Source: an uncultured Collinsella sp. (GTDB lineage Bacteria > Actinomycetota > Coriobacteriia > Coriobacteriales > Coriobacteriaceae). Taken from it: a DNA stretch of 23,761 bases. The notes beneath the pieces are model-generated. The model saw nothing but the letters and a program-made list of their open reading frames with translations. It did no database searches and had not been told where the DNA came from. The DNA lies in NCBI GenBank assembly GCA_934654625.1, contig CAKUGM010000026.1, positions 1-23,761 on the forward strand, written 5' to 3'. The translations under genes and the position numbers were made by a program. Positions 6,267-13,334 of this stretch are shown piece after piece; positions within the stretch are counted from its first letter, which is position 1; each line of letters opens with the position of its first letter.

Positions 6267-7076
6267 TCATCGAGCGCTGATGAGTTCAATACCTGGATGC
6301 TTTTTCTGAATAGCCTCGGCAACAGCGGGTTCAAGCGTCTCCTCTGTCACCACAGCGTCCACCTGATCGAAATCAATAAAACCGGAGAAAGTCACCTTGC
6401 CGTACTTGCCCGTGTCGATCAACATGATGGTTTCAGATGCCGCATGCGCGTACGCAGCTTTAAGCTGCGCCTGCTCGTAGCTTTCGGACGTGAAACCGTC
6501 TTCGACCGTCATGCCGTTTGCAGAAAGAAATGCCTTATCGACATGCAGATGTTCAACGGAACGCAACGATTCAAGCGAGTAAGCGTAGCGATATCCCGTA
6601 CGCACCCATCCGCCCAAGAAGAGCAAATCGGCCTCGGGTATTTTTTCCTCGACAAAAGCGGCGACTTCAAAATCGTTCGTCACGATCGTAAGGTCAGGAA
6701 TTCCCACAAGATGCTTTGCGAGCTCCAAGGTTGTGGTGCCGGTGTCGATAATAATCGAATCTCCAGCCTCGACAAACTGAACGGCGGCAGCGCCAATGGC
6801 ACTCTTAGCGTCGCTCGCATGAGAACGCCGCTTTTGATAGTCTTCCACCTTCATGGTTTTTGCCACAGACATTGCTCCGCCATGGCAGCGGCGCAGCTTG
6901 CCTTCGCTCTCGAGCTCATCAAGGTCGGCACGAACCGTAAAGGTCGAAACCCCAAATTTACTGGCAAGGTCGTTTACCATTACCTTAGGCTGCCGCGAAA
7001 GAATGCCCAAGATGGCAGCGCGGCGCTCCTCGGGAAAGAGCTTCCGCTCACCAGCCTTTTCTGTCGCCGTAGTCAT
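6267..7076 (-). CDS. DeoR-family transcriptional regulator (DhaK operon)
   Basis: 269 residues from the ATG at 7076. N-terminal DeoR winged helix: FPEERRAAILGILSRQ then VNDLASKFGVSTFTVRADLDELESEGKLRRCHGGA (about 33-68). The C-terminal sugar-phosphate sensor has the phosphate-binding turn DTGTTTLELA at 111-120, GWVRTGYRYA and the DTGKYGK block. The ATG has AGGGG eight bases upstream; the frame extends to a GTG at 7085 that overlaps this SD. It lies 108 bases after dhaM and is the last gene of its transcription unit. The effector is probably a phosphorylated intermediate of the neighbouring pathway (inference), and the likely targets are the dha genes or the operon starting near 14240. Confidence 0.9.
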   Translation of the reverse strand: MTTATEKAGERKLFPEERRAAILGILSRQPKVMVNDLASKFGVSTFTVRADLDELESEGKLRRCHGGAMSVAKTMKVEDYQKRRSHASDAKSAIGAAAVQFVEAGDSIIIDTGTTTLELAKHLVGIPDLTIVTNDFEVAAFVEEKIPEADLLFLGGWVRTGYRYAYSLESLRSVEHLHVDKAFLSANGMTVEDGFTSESYEQAQLKAAYAHAASETIMLIDTGKYGKVTFSGFIDFDQVDAVVTEETLEPAVAEAIQKKHPGIELISAR

Positions 7077-7120
7077 AACGCCCACCCCTTTGCGCCGCGA
7101 GCATTAAACGCCGCAACGCC

Positions 7121-7164
7121 AAATAAAGAAGCATCCCTTGAGCTCATTTTCTCCGATATGCTTC
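7121..7164 (-). terminator. Weak hairpin between dhaM and deoR
   Basis: GAAGCAT at 7128-7134 pairs with ATGCTTC at 7158-7164 over a 23-base loop. On the minus strand it is followed by TTTATTT. The long loop makes it a weak or partial terminator, which could lower deoR expression relative to dhaM. Confidence 0.35.
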
Positions 7165-7184
7165 CCTCAATTACACAAATCAAA

Positions 7185-7565
7185 TCATAGCTTATGAACA
7201 GCGCCGACGTTGCTCAGCGCCTGAACAATCTCGGTAAGCGCAGCGCCCGATTGGGCCAGCACGGTTCCCTCGACAGCGCCCTCAACAAAAGGACAGTCCG
7301 CCATGGAAACGGTATCGTCTTCCATATCCTCGAGCACCATTTTGACAGTCATGACCGCGCTGCCCATATCCATAAGCACCACGACGCCATCGCCCTGCTG
7401 TGCTTGCTCGATTGCAGCCTCGATCTTCTCGTAGCTCGTACCAAAAGACCCATCTTCCAAGCCGCCGGCAGCAACCACCACAGCCTGCGGCGCCATCATG
7501 TGTGCATAATCAACCATCGCCTCGGCCAAAGCCTGCGAATGCGAAACAAGAACGGTTCCAACCAT
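7185..7565 (-). CDS. dhaM: Dihydroxyacetone kinase phosphotransfer subunit DhaM (EIIA-Man domain only)
   Basis: 126-residue protein of the mannose-type EIIA fold. The N terminus MVGTVLVSHSQ places the phospho-accepting histidine at H9. VVVLMDMGSAVMT and the ALSNVGAVHKL ending match single-domain DhaM. In the PTS-dependent system it takes phosphate from HPr and passes it to ADP bound on DhaL. E. coli DhaM is fused to HPr-like and EI-like domains; this one is not, so it needs the cell's general EI and HPr, which are not in the window. ATG 7565 has a strong GGAGG eight bases upstream, while the frame runs open to 7598. It follows dhaKL by 57 bases. Confidence 0.9.
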   Translation of the reverse strand: MVGTVLVSHSQALAEAMVDYAHMMAPQAVVVAAGGLEDGSFGTSYEKIEAAIEQAQQGDGVVVLMDMGSAVMTVKMVLEDMEDDTVSMADCPFVEGAVEGTVLAQSGAALTEIVQALSNVGAVHKL

Positions 7566-7622
7566 AAAAGACCCCTCCAATAGTTCGGGCCCGGTCACAT
7601 CGATCGAGCCCGCTTCTCTTTC

Positions 7623-9329
7623 TTAATTCTTGTAAGCCTGCGCAATCGCCGCCATGCAGTAAGCGAAGGAAGCCGCGCCGGGGTCCTTATGGCCCACGGA
7701 GCGCTCGCCCAGATAGCTGGCACGGCCCTTATGCGCAATCAGCGGAATCGTAGCCTCTGCCCCCTCGGCAGCTGCTGCAGCCGCCGCATCAAGTGCCTCG
7801 GCAACACCCTGATGCGCCTCGACGCTACGCTCGAGCGACCTGATAGCGGGAACCATGGCGTCGAGCATGGTCTTATCGCCCTCTTTTGCGCCAGCGAGCT
7901 CCTGAATTCCCTTGAACCCGGCATCAAGACCCACGGTGAACGAATCGAGCGTCAGCCCGCCCATCTTCTTTGCGGTAATTCCCAACTTGCGCAAAATGGT
8001 TCCGTACAGCGGGCCCGAAGAGCCGCCCACCTTCGAAACGACCGTCATGCCGGCCGTACGAAGCGCGGCGGGGACGCCTCCTTTTTCAAGAACAGGCAGC
8101 TGCTCACGAACGGCCTCGAAGCCGCGAGCCATATTGATACCGTGATCGGAGTCGCCAATAGGCATATCGAGCTCGGTGAGCTCATCCTTATGGGCGCTGA
8201 TCACGTCCGCGACTTCGGAGAGCACGCGACACACAAGCCCTGTCGCCTCATCGGCAACACCGCCGTCGGCAACCTCGGCCTTTTGCTCGAGCACCTTCGC
8301 TGCCGCCGGAGCGGCATCGGCCGCCTCTCGCGCCACAGACCCCTCGACCCATGCAGGGGCCTGAGCGGGTGCCGCCAAGAGTTCCTTGAGCTCTTCATCC
8401 AGGCGCAAAATCGAAATCGAGAAACCGCGCATCTCAAGGGACGTCATATATGGACCCATATAGGTACGCCAAACGGGGATGCCGCGAGAAGTCAAGACAT
8501 CGTGTACGCGGTTGTTCACAATGGCGAGCTCATAGGGCGGAGTCGCGCCCGAGCTGTTTACCATCACTGCAACCTCATGGCCGGAATAATCGATATCGCC
8601 CAAGATCTTTTCGAGCATCTCGTCGACCATAGCGTCAACGGGCTCCATAGCGGCGCGGCGCACACCAGGCTCGCCATGAATACCAACGCCCATCTCCATC
8701 TCGTCATCTGCGAGCTCGAAGCCAGGCTTTCCCGCAGCCGGCACGGTGCAGGGCTCGATAGCGACGCCCATAGTGCGAACGTTAGCGATAACCTTCTCGG
8801 CAACGCGTTTCACCTCGGGCAGGTCGGCCCCGGTCTCGGCCGCCGCGCCAGCGCACTTATGAACAAAGACGGTGCCCGCCACGCCGCGGCGACCAACGGT
8901 AAACGTCGAATCCTGAACCGCCACGTCGTCGTCCACGACCACATGGTCGACGTTAAATCCGTCTTCCTTAGCCGCCTGCTCGGCCATCTTAAAGTTCACG
9001 GCATCGCCCGTGTAGTTCTTGATGACCAGCAAGACGCCCTTGTTGCCGGGAGCCACCGCTCCAATCCCGGCGGCAACCCTGTCCACTGCAGGCGAGGTAA
9101 ATACCGCGCCGCCCACCGCGGCATCGAGCATGCCGGAGCCCACAAATCCCAGATGTGCCGGCTCATGGCCCATGCCGCCACCGGAAACAAGGGCAACCTT
9201 GTCGCGCTTGGCATGCGCGCGCACGACGATATCGTCCGCCGCCTTTGCGATAAGCGACGGATATGCCTTCACGTAACCATCGACCACTTGGCGCTCGACA
9301 TCAGCCGGATCGTTGATGAACTTTTTCAT
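7623..9329 (-). CDS. dhaKL: Dihydroxyacetone kinase, DhaK-DhaL fusion
   Basis: 568 residues from ATG 9329. The DhaK part (about 1-320) keeps all key residues in near E. coli numbering: GGGMGHEP with H56, NYTGDA with D109, and GVGIHGEPG with H218, which holds the ketose as a hemiaminal. An Ala-rich linker (about 321-355) leads to the DhaL nucleotide domain (about 356-568) with the Mg-binding DSDHG (393-397), GGSSGPLYGT (435-444) and GRASYLGERSVGHKDPGA (535-552). Fused K-L is typical of ATP-dependent kinases, yet dhaM follows directly, so the phosphate donor is uncertain. GAGGAT precedes the ATG; the open frame upstream to 9485 covers a terminator and is not coding. The substrate may be dihydroxyacetone or another short ketose such as erythrulose. 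Confidence 0.93.
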   Translation of the reverse strand: MKKFINDPADVERQVVDGYVKAYPSLIAKAADDIVVRAHAKRDKVALVSGGGMGHEPAHLGFVGSGMLDAAVGGAVFTSPAVDRVAAGIGAVAPGNKGVLLVIKNYTGDAVNFKMAEQAAKEDGFNVDHVVVDDDVAVQDSTFTVGRRGVAGTVFVHKCAGAAAETGADLPEVKRVAEKVIANVRTMGVAIEPCTVPAAGKPGFELADDEMEMGVGIHGEPGVRRAAMEPVDAMVDEMLEKILGDIDYSGHEVAVMVNSSGATPPYELAIVNNRVHDVLTSRGIPVWRTYMGPYMTSLEMRGFSISILRLDEELKELLAAPAQAPAWVEGSVAREAADAAPAAAKVLEQKAEVADGGVADEATGLVCRVLSEVADVISAHKDELTELDMPIGDSDHGINMARGFEAVREQLPVLEKGGVPAALRTAGMTVVSKVGGSSGPLYGTILRKLGITAKKMGGLTLDSFTVGLDAGFKGIQELAGAKEGDKTMLDAMVPAIRSLERSVEAHQGVAEALDAAAAAAAEGAEATIPLIAHKGRASYLGERSVGHKDPGAASFAYCMAAIAQAYKN

Positions 9330-9344
9330 AGCAAATCCTCTCGT

Positions 9345-9382
9345 AAAAAAATCCCGCGATGGCCCGAGGCCAGCGCGGGATT
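9345..9382 (-). terminator. Strong terminator hairpin abutting the dhaKL ribosome site (candidate attenuator)
   Basis: A 9-bp outer stem (9350-9358/9374-9382) and a 5-bp inner stem (9360-9364/9368-9372) with a 3-base loop form a very stable hairpin. On the minus strand it is followed by seven T (9345-9351). Its end lies only about 16 bases before the dhaKL ATG, and the SD occupies the interval, leaving no room for a promoter. Transcripts reaching dhaKL must read through it. Confidence 0.85.
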
Positions 9383-9502
9383 CGATTGGGGGACAACGTA
9401 ACAAGCATGTGCATGCGCGAATATGGAAAAGCGAGGTGCCGCTCATCCATGTTCGCGCAGGCGCGCAGGCAAGACGTTCCCGCATTGCGTGCCCGCGAAA
9501 GG

Positions 9503-9557
9503 GCTTCCGAACTGGTTGAATAACTGTCGTTGGTGCCGCTCGAACCAGTTCGGAAGC
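9503..9557 (-). repeat. 15-bp perfect inverted repeat after the alcohol dehydrogenase gene
   Basis: GCTTCCGAACTGGTT at 9503-9517 and AACCAGTTCGGAAGC at 9543-9557 are exact reverse complements separated by 25 bases. The right arm ends 12 bases beyond the dehydrogenase stop. On the minus strand only CCCTTT follows, so it is a poor terminator. It could be an mRNA 3'-end hairpin, an RNA-binding antiterminator target or a dyad operator for dhaKL. The remaining leader 9383-9502 shows only GC-rich repeats such as GCGCAGGCGCGCAGGC and no convincing promoter. Confidence 0.7.
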
Positions 9558-9569
9558 AAAAGAGACGAT

Positions 9570-10619
9570 TTAGTCCGGATAAACGATCGCGTTCTTGATG
9601 ACCGCTCCGGAAGCATGCTCGAGAATGGCCTTCTCGGTGTCATCGATGGAGTACTCGTTCTGGACGAAGATCTCCTCGGGGAACTGACCCATCTTGATCA
9701 TCTCGAAGGTGCTGTGGACATACATCGGGGTGGTGTGGAACACGCCCTTGACCGTAAGCTGGCTGTAGTGCATGAGGTTGGCATCGAGCGAGACCTCGGA
9801 GCCCTTCTTCAGGCCACCGAACAGCAGGACGAAGCCACCCGGGCGAGCCATGTGCATAGCGCTCTCCCAGACCGACGGCACGCCCGTCGCCTCGATGGCG
9901 ACGTCTACGCCACGGCCGTCCTCGGTAAGGTCCTTGACCGCCTGAGCCTGATCCTCGACCTCATCGACCTTGACGGTATCGACGGCGCCGAGCTTCTTGG
10001 CAGCCTCAAGACGAGCAGCGGACATATCACAAGCGATGACATGGGCACCGCGCAGGACGCACATGCGCACAAAGCCCAGGCCGATGGGGCCGCAGCCGTT
10101 AACGACAACGTAGTCGCCAATCTCGATCGGGCAGTTGGCCGTACCGTAGACGGAGCAAGCCATGGGCTCGAGAAGGGCTGCCTGCTTGTAGCTCATCTCG
10201 TCGGGCATGTGGAACATGTTCATGTTGACGATGGGCGCGGGAATGAGCTGATACTCGGCATAAGCGCCGTTATCGAACTGATTCTGAATCAAGCTCTCGC
10301 ACATGGACTCGTCACCGCGCTTGCAGTAGTAGCAGTGGCCGCAGGGTGCGGAGTTGTGAGCCACCACGCGATCGCCGACCTTGAAGTTGGTAACGCCCTC
10401 GCCCACGGCTGCGACGACACCGGAAGCCTCATGGCCAAAACCGAAGGGAGGCTCGTAGCGATAGCCGCGCTTATAGGTCTTGACATCGGTACCGCAGGTC
10501 AGCGTGACCTTGTTCTTGATAACGACCTCGCCGGGACCGGGCTGCGGAACGGGGATCTCCTCAACACGGATGTCGCCGGGGGCATAGAAACGAACTGCCT
10601 TCATGGTCTGGTCGCTCAT
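9570..10619 (-). CDS. Zinc-dependent alcohol/polyol dehydrogenase (MDR family)
   Basis: 349-residue medium-chain dehydrogenase. The catalytic zinc ligands are C42 (TCGTDV), H63 and E64 (GFGHEASG) and possibly E151. The structural zinc site is C93, C96, C99 and C107 (PCGHCYYCKRGDESMC). The NAD-binding turn is GCGPIGLG at 175-182, with D198 after the second strand, which favours NAD over NADP. This is the sorbitol, threonine and galactitol-phosphate dehydrogenase group. Next to a galactitol-type PTS, oxidation of a polyol phosphate to a ketose phosphate is the likely role (inference); the exact substrate is not readable. ATG 10619 has AAAGGA eight bases upstream. It follows the small membrane protein gene by 106 bases. 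Confidence 0.9.
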   Translation of the reverse strand: MSDQTMKAVRFYAPGDIRVEEIPVPQPGPGEVVIKNKVTLTCGTDVKTYKRGYRYEPPFGFGHEASGVVAAVGEGVTNFKVGDRVVAHNSAPCGHCYYCKRGDESMCESLIQNQFDNGAYAEYQLIPAPIVNMNMFHMPDEMSYKQAALLEPMACSVYGTANCPIEIGDYVVVNGCGPIGLGFVRMCVLRGAHVIACDMSAARLEAAKKLGAVDTVKVDEVEDQAQAVKDLTEDGRGVDVAIEATGVPSVWESAMHMARPGGFVLLFGGLKKGSEVSLDANLMHYSQLTVKGVFHTTPMYVHSTFEMIKMGQFPEEIFVQNEYSIDDTEKAILEHASGAVIKNAIVYPD

Positions 10620-10663
10620 AATCGAATTCCTTTCAAATCGTTTCAGAACTTTTGTCGTTGGTG

Positions 10664-10697
10664 GCCCGCGTATTCACTCGAAGCATGCAGCGCGGGC
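10664..10697 (-). other. Intercistronic hairpin upstream of the dehydrogenase gene
   Basis: GCCCGCG at 10664-10670 pairs with CGCGGGC at 10691-10697 over a 20-base loop. No T run follows on the minus strand, so a processing or stability role in the 106-base gap is more likely than termination. Confidence 0.45.
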
Positions 10698-10725
10698 AAA
10701 AGAACAAGTCGAGAGAAGGGGGCGA

Positions 10726-10968
10726 TTAGTTCGCGGACTTCTTCTTACGCTTGCCGGAGAACATCTCCTCGGTCACGCCCTGGTTGCGATAGATCTCTGG
10801 AATAGGAACCATTGCAGACGTCTTGACCGCGATGAATGCCAAGAAAGCAGCGATTGCGGTAGCGACGAGGTTTCTGGTCGTAAATGCGCACACCAGGTAG
10901 TAGACGGCGAGCACGACCATGACGCACCATGCGATCGTTTTGAGCAGGTTCGATGCTTTCTTGGACAT
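10726..10968 (-). CDS. Small two-helix membrane protein within the PTS operon
   Basis: 80 residues, not recognised as a named family. Two hydrophobic segments at about 9-29 (LLKTIAWCVMVVLAVYYLVCA) and 33-54 (NLVATAIAAFLAFIAV) are joined by a very short TTR turn. A hydrophilic C-terminal tail follows with a basic KRKKK at 73-77, so both ends are probably cytoplasmic. The reality of the gene is supported by a strong SD (AGGAGG eight bases before the ATG) and by tight placement, 40 bases after the EIIC stop and in the same direction. It could be an accessory or stabilising subunit of the EIIC permease; no function is proven. The second PTS set has no counterpart beside its EIIC. Confidence 0.8.
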   Translation of the reverse strand: MSKKASNLLKTIAWCVMVVLAVYYLVCAFTTRNLVATAIAAFLAFIAVKTSAMVPIPEIYRNQGVTEEMFSGKRKKKSAN

Positions 10969-11008
10969 TCCGATGACCTCCTAGAGCTAATTACTTGAAG
11001 CGATGAGC

Positions 11009-12373
11009 TTACTTGCCGATGTACTCGACGCCCATGCGCTCGGCTGCGGCGCGCTCTTCCTTGCGCTGAGCCTTGAAGTAGGGGATGCAAAGAGCCAGGT
11101 AGCCGACGATGGCGGCGATGCCACCGATGTTGCCGCGGCAGGCCTCGACGGCTGCCCAGCGGACCTCGGCAATATCCATGCCCCACCAAGCGAGCTGCAG
11201 GCCGCCCTCAGGCAGGGTGCCGCCCACTTCCTGGGCGAGCTGGGTGAGCATCGGAGCAAAGTCGGAAGCAGACCAGCACAGGATGGGAACCATGAGCCAG
11301 GAGATGACGATCATCTTGCGCAGGTCGCCCTTGCAGGAGACGAAAGCGGCGGCGCAGACGCAGACGTTCATGAGGTTGCCGAAAGGCAGAACCGTGTTGC
11401 CGGGAAGCACGAGGGAAACGGCAAGGGCAACGGGAATGGTCAGGATGATGGCAACCCAGATCTCGGAGTTACCAGCGAGGATCGGCCAGTCCAGACCGAC
11501 GACCATCTGACGGCCGGGGAAGCGCTTCTGGACCCATGCGGAGGCAGCCTCGGAGATGGGGGTCAGAGCGGTCATGAACAGCTTGGAAACCATCGGGAAG
11601 AGAGTAAGAGCGGTTGCGGCCATAACGCCGGTTGCGAATGCCTGCTCGCCCTGGCCTGCGATAAGGCCGATAACGGTACCGAGGATGAAGCCGATAACGT
11701 GGTTCTCGCCAAAGATGCCGATCTTGTCCTGCAGAGCAGCGCAGTCAAGCTTGGTCTCGGCAGGGAACACCTTGTCCAGCGCGCAAGCGATGGGATAGAA
11801 GATGATGTTCGAGAGGAACATGGGGTGCGGCATACCGATGCCCGGGCAGCCCGTGAGTTCCTGGATCTGGTACTTGGTGGCGTCGGAGCTCTTGAGCTCA
11901 AGGATGACCTGGATACCGCCAGCGATGAAGCCTGCGACCACGGAACCGGTCACGCAGTAGATCAAGAAAGCGGTGAAGCCCTGGTTGGCGACGTTCCACA
12001 TGTCAACGTTGAGGGTGTCGGTCTGGTTGAGCAGCAGCATGACGACGTTGATCGCGATCTGGATGACGAACATCAAGAAGACGTAGCGCCAAGACCACAC
12101 GAGGCCGAGTGCCGGCGACCAACCCATGTCGAGGCCGGAGAGCTGCAGACCAAGCGTCTCGACAAAGCCCTGGACGGGCTCGCCGATGGAAGTTGACATG
12201 TAGGAAACAACAAGGTTGATACCCACGATAGCGACGCCAAGGGTCAGGCCCGCGCCGAAAGCCTTAGAGGGCTTGAGGCCCACGATCAAACCGATGATCA
12301 AAACGACCAGAGGCATGAAGACGGACGATCCCAGATCCAAGATGGCCTGGAAGAATGATGCGAGGAGTTCCAT
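11009..12373 (-). CDS. PTS galactitol-type permease, EIIC component (set 1)
   Basis: 454-residue polytopic membrane protein with about ten hydrophobic segments, starting with an FFQAILDLGSSVFMPLVVLI helix and GLKPSKAFGAGLTLG, the opening typical of the galactitol EIIC family. The GENHVIGFILGTVIG and TPISEAASAWVQKRFPGR blocks lie in the middle, and LPFGNLMN and DLRKMIVISW later. The cytosolic ending KAQRKEERAAAERMG is charged. It translocates a polyol or sugar that the EIIA-EIIB chain encoded just upstream phosphorylates. The ATG follows GGGAG eight bases upstream. It is 55 bases after EIIB. Substrate specificity within the family (galactitol, arabitol, ribitol, xylitol or others) cannot be fixed by eye. 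Confidence 0.92.
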   Translation of the reverse strand: MELLASFFQAILDLGSSVFMPLVVLIIGLIVGLKPSKAFGAGLTLGVAIVGINLVVSYMSTSIGEPVQGFVETLGLQLSGLDMGWSPALGLVWSWRYVFLMFVIQIAINVVMLLLNQTDTLNVDMWNVANQGFTAFLIYCVTGSVVAGFIAGGIQVILELKSSDATKYQIQELTGCPGIGMPHPMFLSNIIFYPIACALDKVFPAETKLDCAALQDKIGIFGENHVIGFILGTVIGLIAGQGEQAFATGVMAATALTLFPMVSKLFMTALTPISEAASAWVQKRFPGRQMVVGLDWPILAGNSEIWVAIILTIPVALAVSLVLPGNTVLPFGNLMNVCVCAAAFVSCKGDLRKMIVISWLMVPILCWSASDFAPMLTQLAQEVGGTLPEGGLQLAWWGMDIAEVRWAAVEACRGNIGGIAAIVGYLALCIPYFKAQRKEERAAAERMGVEYIGK

Positions 12374-12428
12374 GTATTACACTCCCTTTGCTAAATCCAA
12401 CATTCCTGTTGATGCGTTGCTAGATGCA

Positions 12429-12725
12429 TTACTTGAGACCCAGCGTCTCCACGATCTTGTCGAAGCACGCGTCGGCGCCCACGCCGGTCAAAAACGGCAT
12501 GCCGTTGATGACGGGAATCGGAGCCTCGATGACCTTGCCGCGAACCGGAGTGATCGAAACGTATAGGTCCGAACCGGAGAACTCGCGGTCAAGCGACTTG
12601 ATATCGACCGCGTCGCACTTGGCCATGTTTGCCAGACGTGCATCCTTGAGCCTGCTGTTGATCTTGGTGGCCACGGTCGCAGATGTTGCGATTCCACCTC
12701 CACAGGCAACGATGATCCTCTTCAT
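12429..12725 (-). CDS. PTS galactitol-type EIIB component (set 1)
   Basis: 98-residue cytosolic phosphotransfer protein. MKRIIVACGGGIATSATVA carries the P-loop-like EIIB signature with the phospho-accepting cysteine at C8. The sheet segment SDLYVSITPVRGK and the INGMPFLTGVG block fit the GatB group. It passes phosphate from EIIA His73 to the substrate bound on EIIC. It has a strong GGAGG before the ATG. It lies between the EIIA and EIIC genes in the usual A-B-C order. Confidence 0.93.
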   Translation of the reverse strand: MKRIIVACGGGIATSATVATKINSRLKDARLANMAKCDAVDIKSLDREFSGSDLYVSITPVRGKVIEAPIPVINGMPFLTGVGADACFDKIVETLGLK

Positions 12726-12770
12726 TGTTTCCTCCCTTCCTCATGAGACAAATCTGAGTATCTATGGAAC

Positions 12771-12798
12771 GTTCATTTGCTCCTTGGTGCACATGAAC
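12771..12798 (-). other. Hairpin between EIIA and EIIB genes
   Basis: GTTCAT at 12771-12776 pairs with ATGAAC at 12793-12798, with some inner TGC/GCA pairing. It falls in the 85-base gap and has no T run. It is probably an mRNA stability or processing element. Confidence 0.35.
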
Positions 12799-12810
12799 AA
12801 AATCCCGAAG

Positions 12811-13305
12811 TTAAAGGACTACTTTCCCTGCCAGGTCGATCAAGGTTGCCTTGAGCGAGGCCGGGTCCTCGACGGTCTTGAGCTCGGTCATGAACTCAGG
12901 CGTCGCAAACACGCTGATAAGCTGCTGGAGCACTGCCAGATGATGCTTGTCGCCCTTAGCAACGAGCATGTAGACCATCTCGACGGGAACGTCGTTCTCG
13001 CCGTCGCCCATCTCCTTGAAGTCGATGGGATGCGCAAGCTTGCCAACGACGATCGCAGCCTCTTTCACGTGGTCCTGGACCATGGCGTGCGGAATGGCAA
13101 CCTTCATGACATCGGTGGGCAAACCCGTGGGATAAAGCTCTTCGCGCTCGATAACGTCCTCGGCGTAGCCCTCGACGGCATATCCGTGCTCGATGGCATG
13201 ACCCGCCAGGATTCGCACGACGTCTTGCCACGTCTCGGCCTCAACATCGAAATAGACCATGTCTTCATGGATGAGAGAGCCAAGCGATACTGCGTCCTGT
13301 GACAT
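12811..13305 (-). CDS. PTS EIIA component, fructose/mannitol-galactitol type (set 1)
   Basis: 164 residues from ATG 13305. The EIIA type-2 pattern is clear: EREELYPTGLPTDVMKVAIPHAM (54-75) with the phosphohistidine at H73, then VPVEMVYMLVAKGDKHHLAVLQQLISVF. It receives phosphate from HPr and hands it to EIIB C8. ATG 13305 has GGAGC six bases upstream; the frame extends four residues to a TTG. It starts 29 bases after the rhaD stop, so the two are co-transcribed. The paralogue in set 2 (17809-18267) shares the layout but differs at the active site (ISHCD for IPHAM). Confidence 0.93.
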   Translation of the reverse strand: MSQDAVSLGSLIHEDMVYFDVEAETWQDVVRILAGHAIEHGYAVEGYAEDVIEREELYPTGLPTDVMKVAIPHAMVQDHVKEAAIVVGKLAHPIDFKEMGDGENDVPVEMVYMLVAKGDKHHLAVLQQLISVFATPEFMTELKTVEDPASLKATLIDLAGKVVL

Positions 13306-13334
13306 ACAACGCTCCAAATCAAATACAGGGGTTA

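Noticed and set aside
9330..9485. 52-residue N-terminal extension of DhaKL
   Set aside because: The extension spans the terminator hairpin and has no similarity to DhaK; the ATG at 9329 has its own SD and the normal first residues.
11003..12196. 397-residue plus-strand open frame
   Set aside because: Antisense to the set 1 EIIC with the same low-complexity acidic composition; no motif and no ribosome site.
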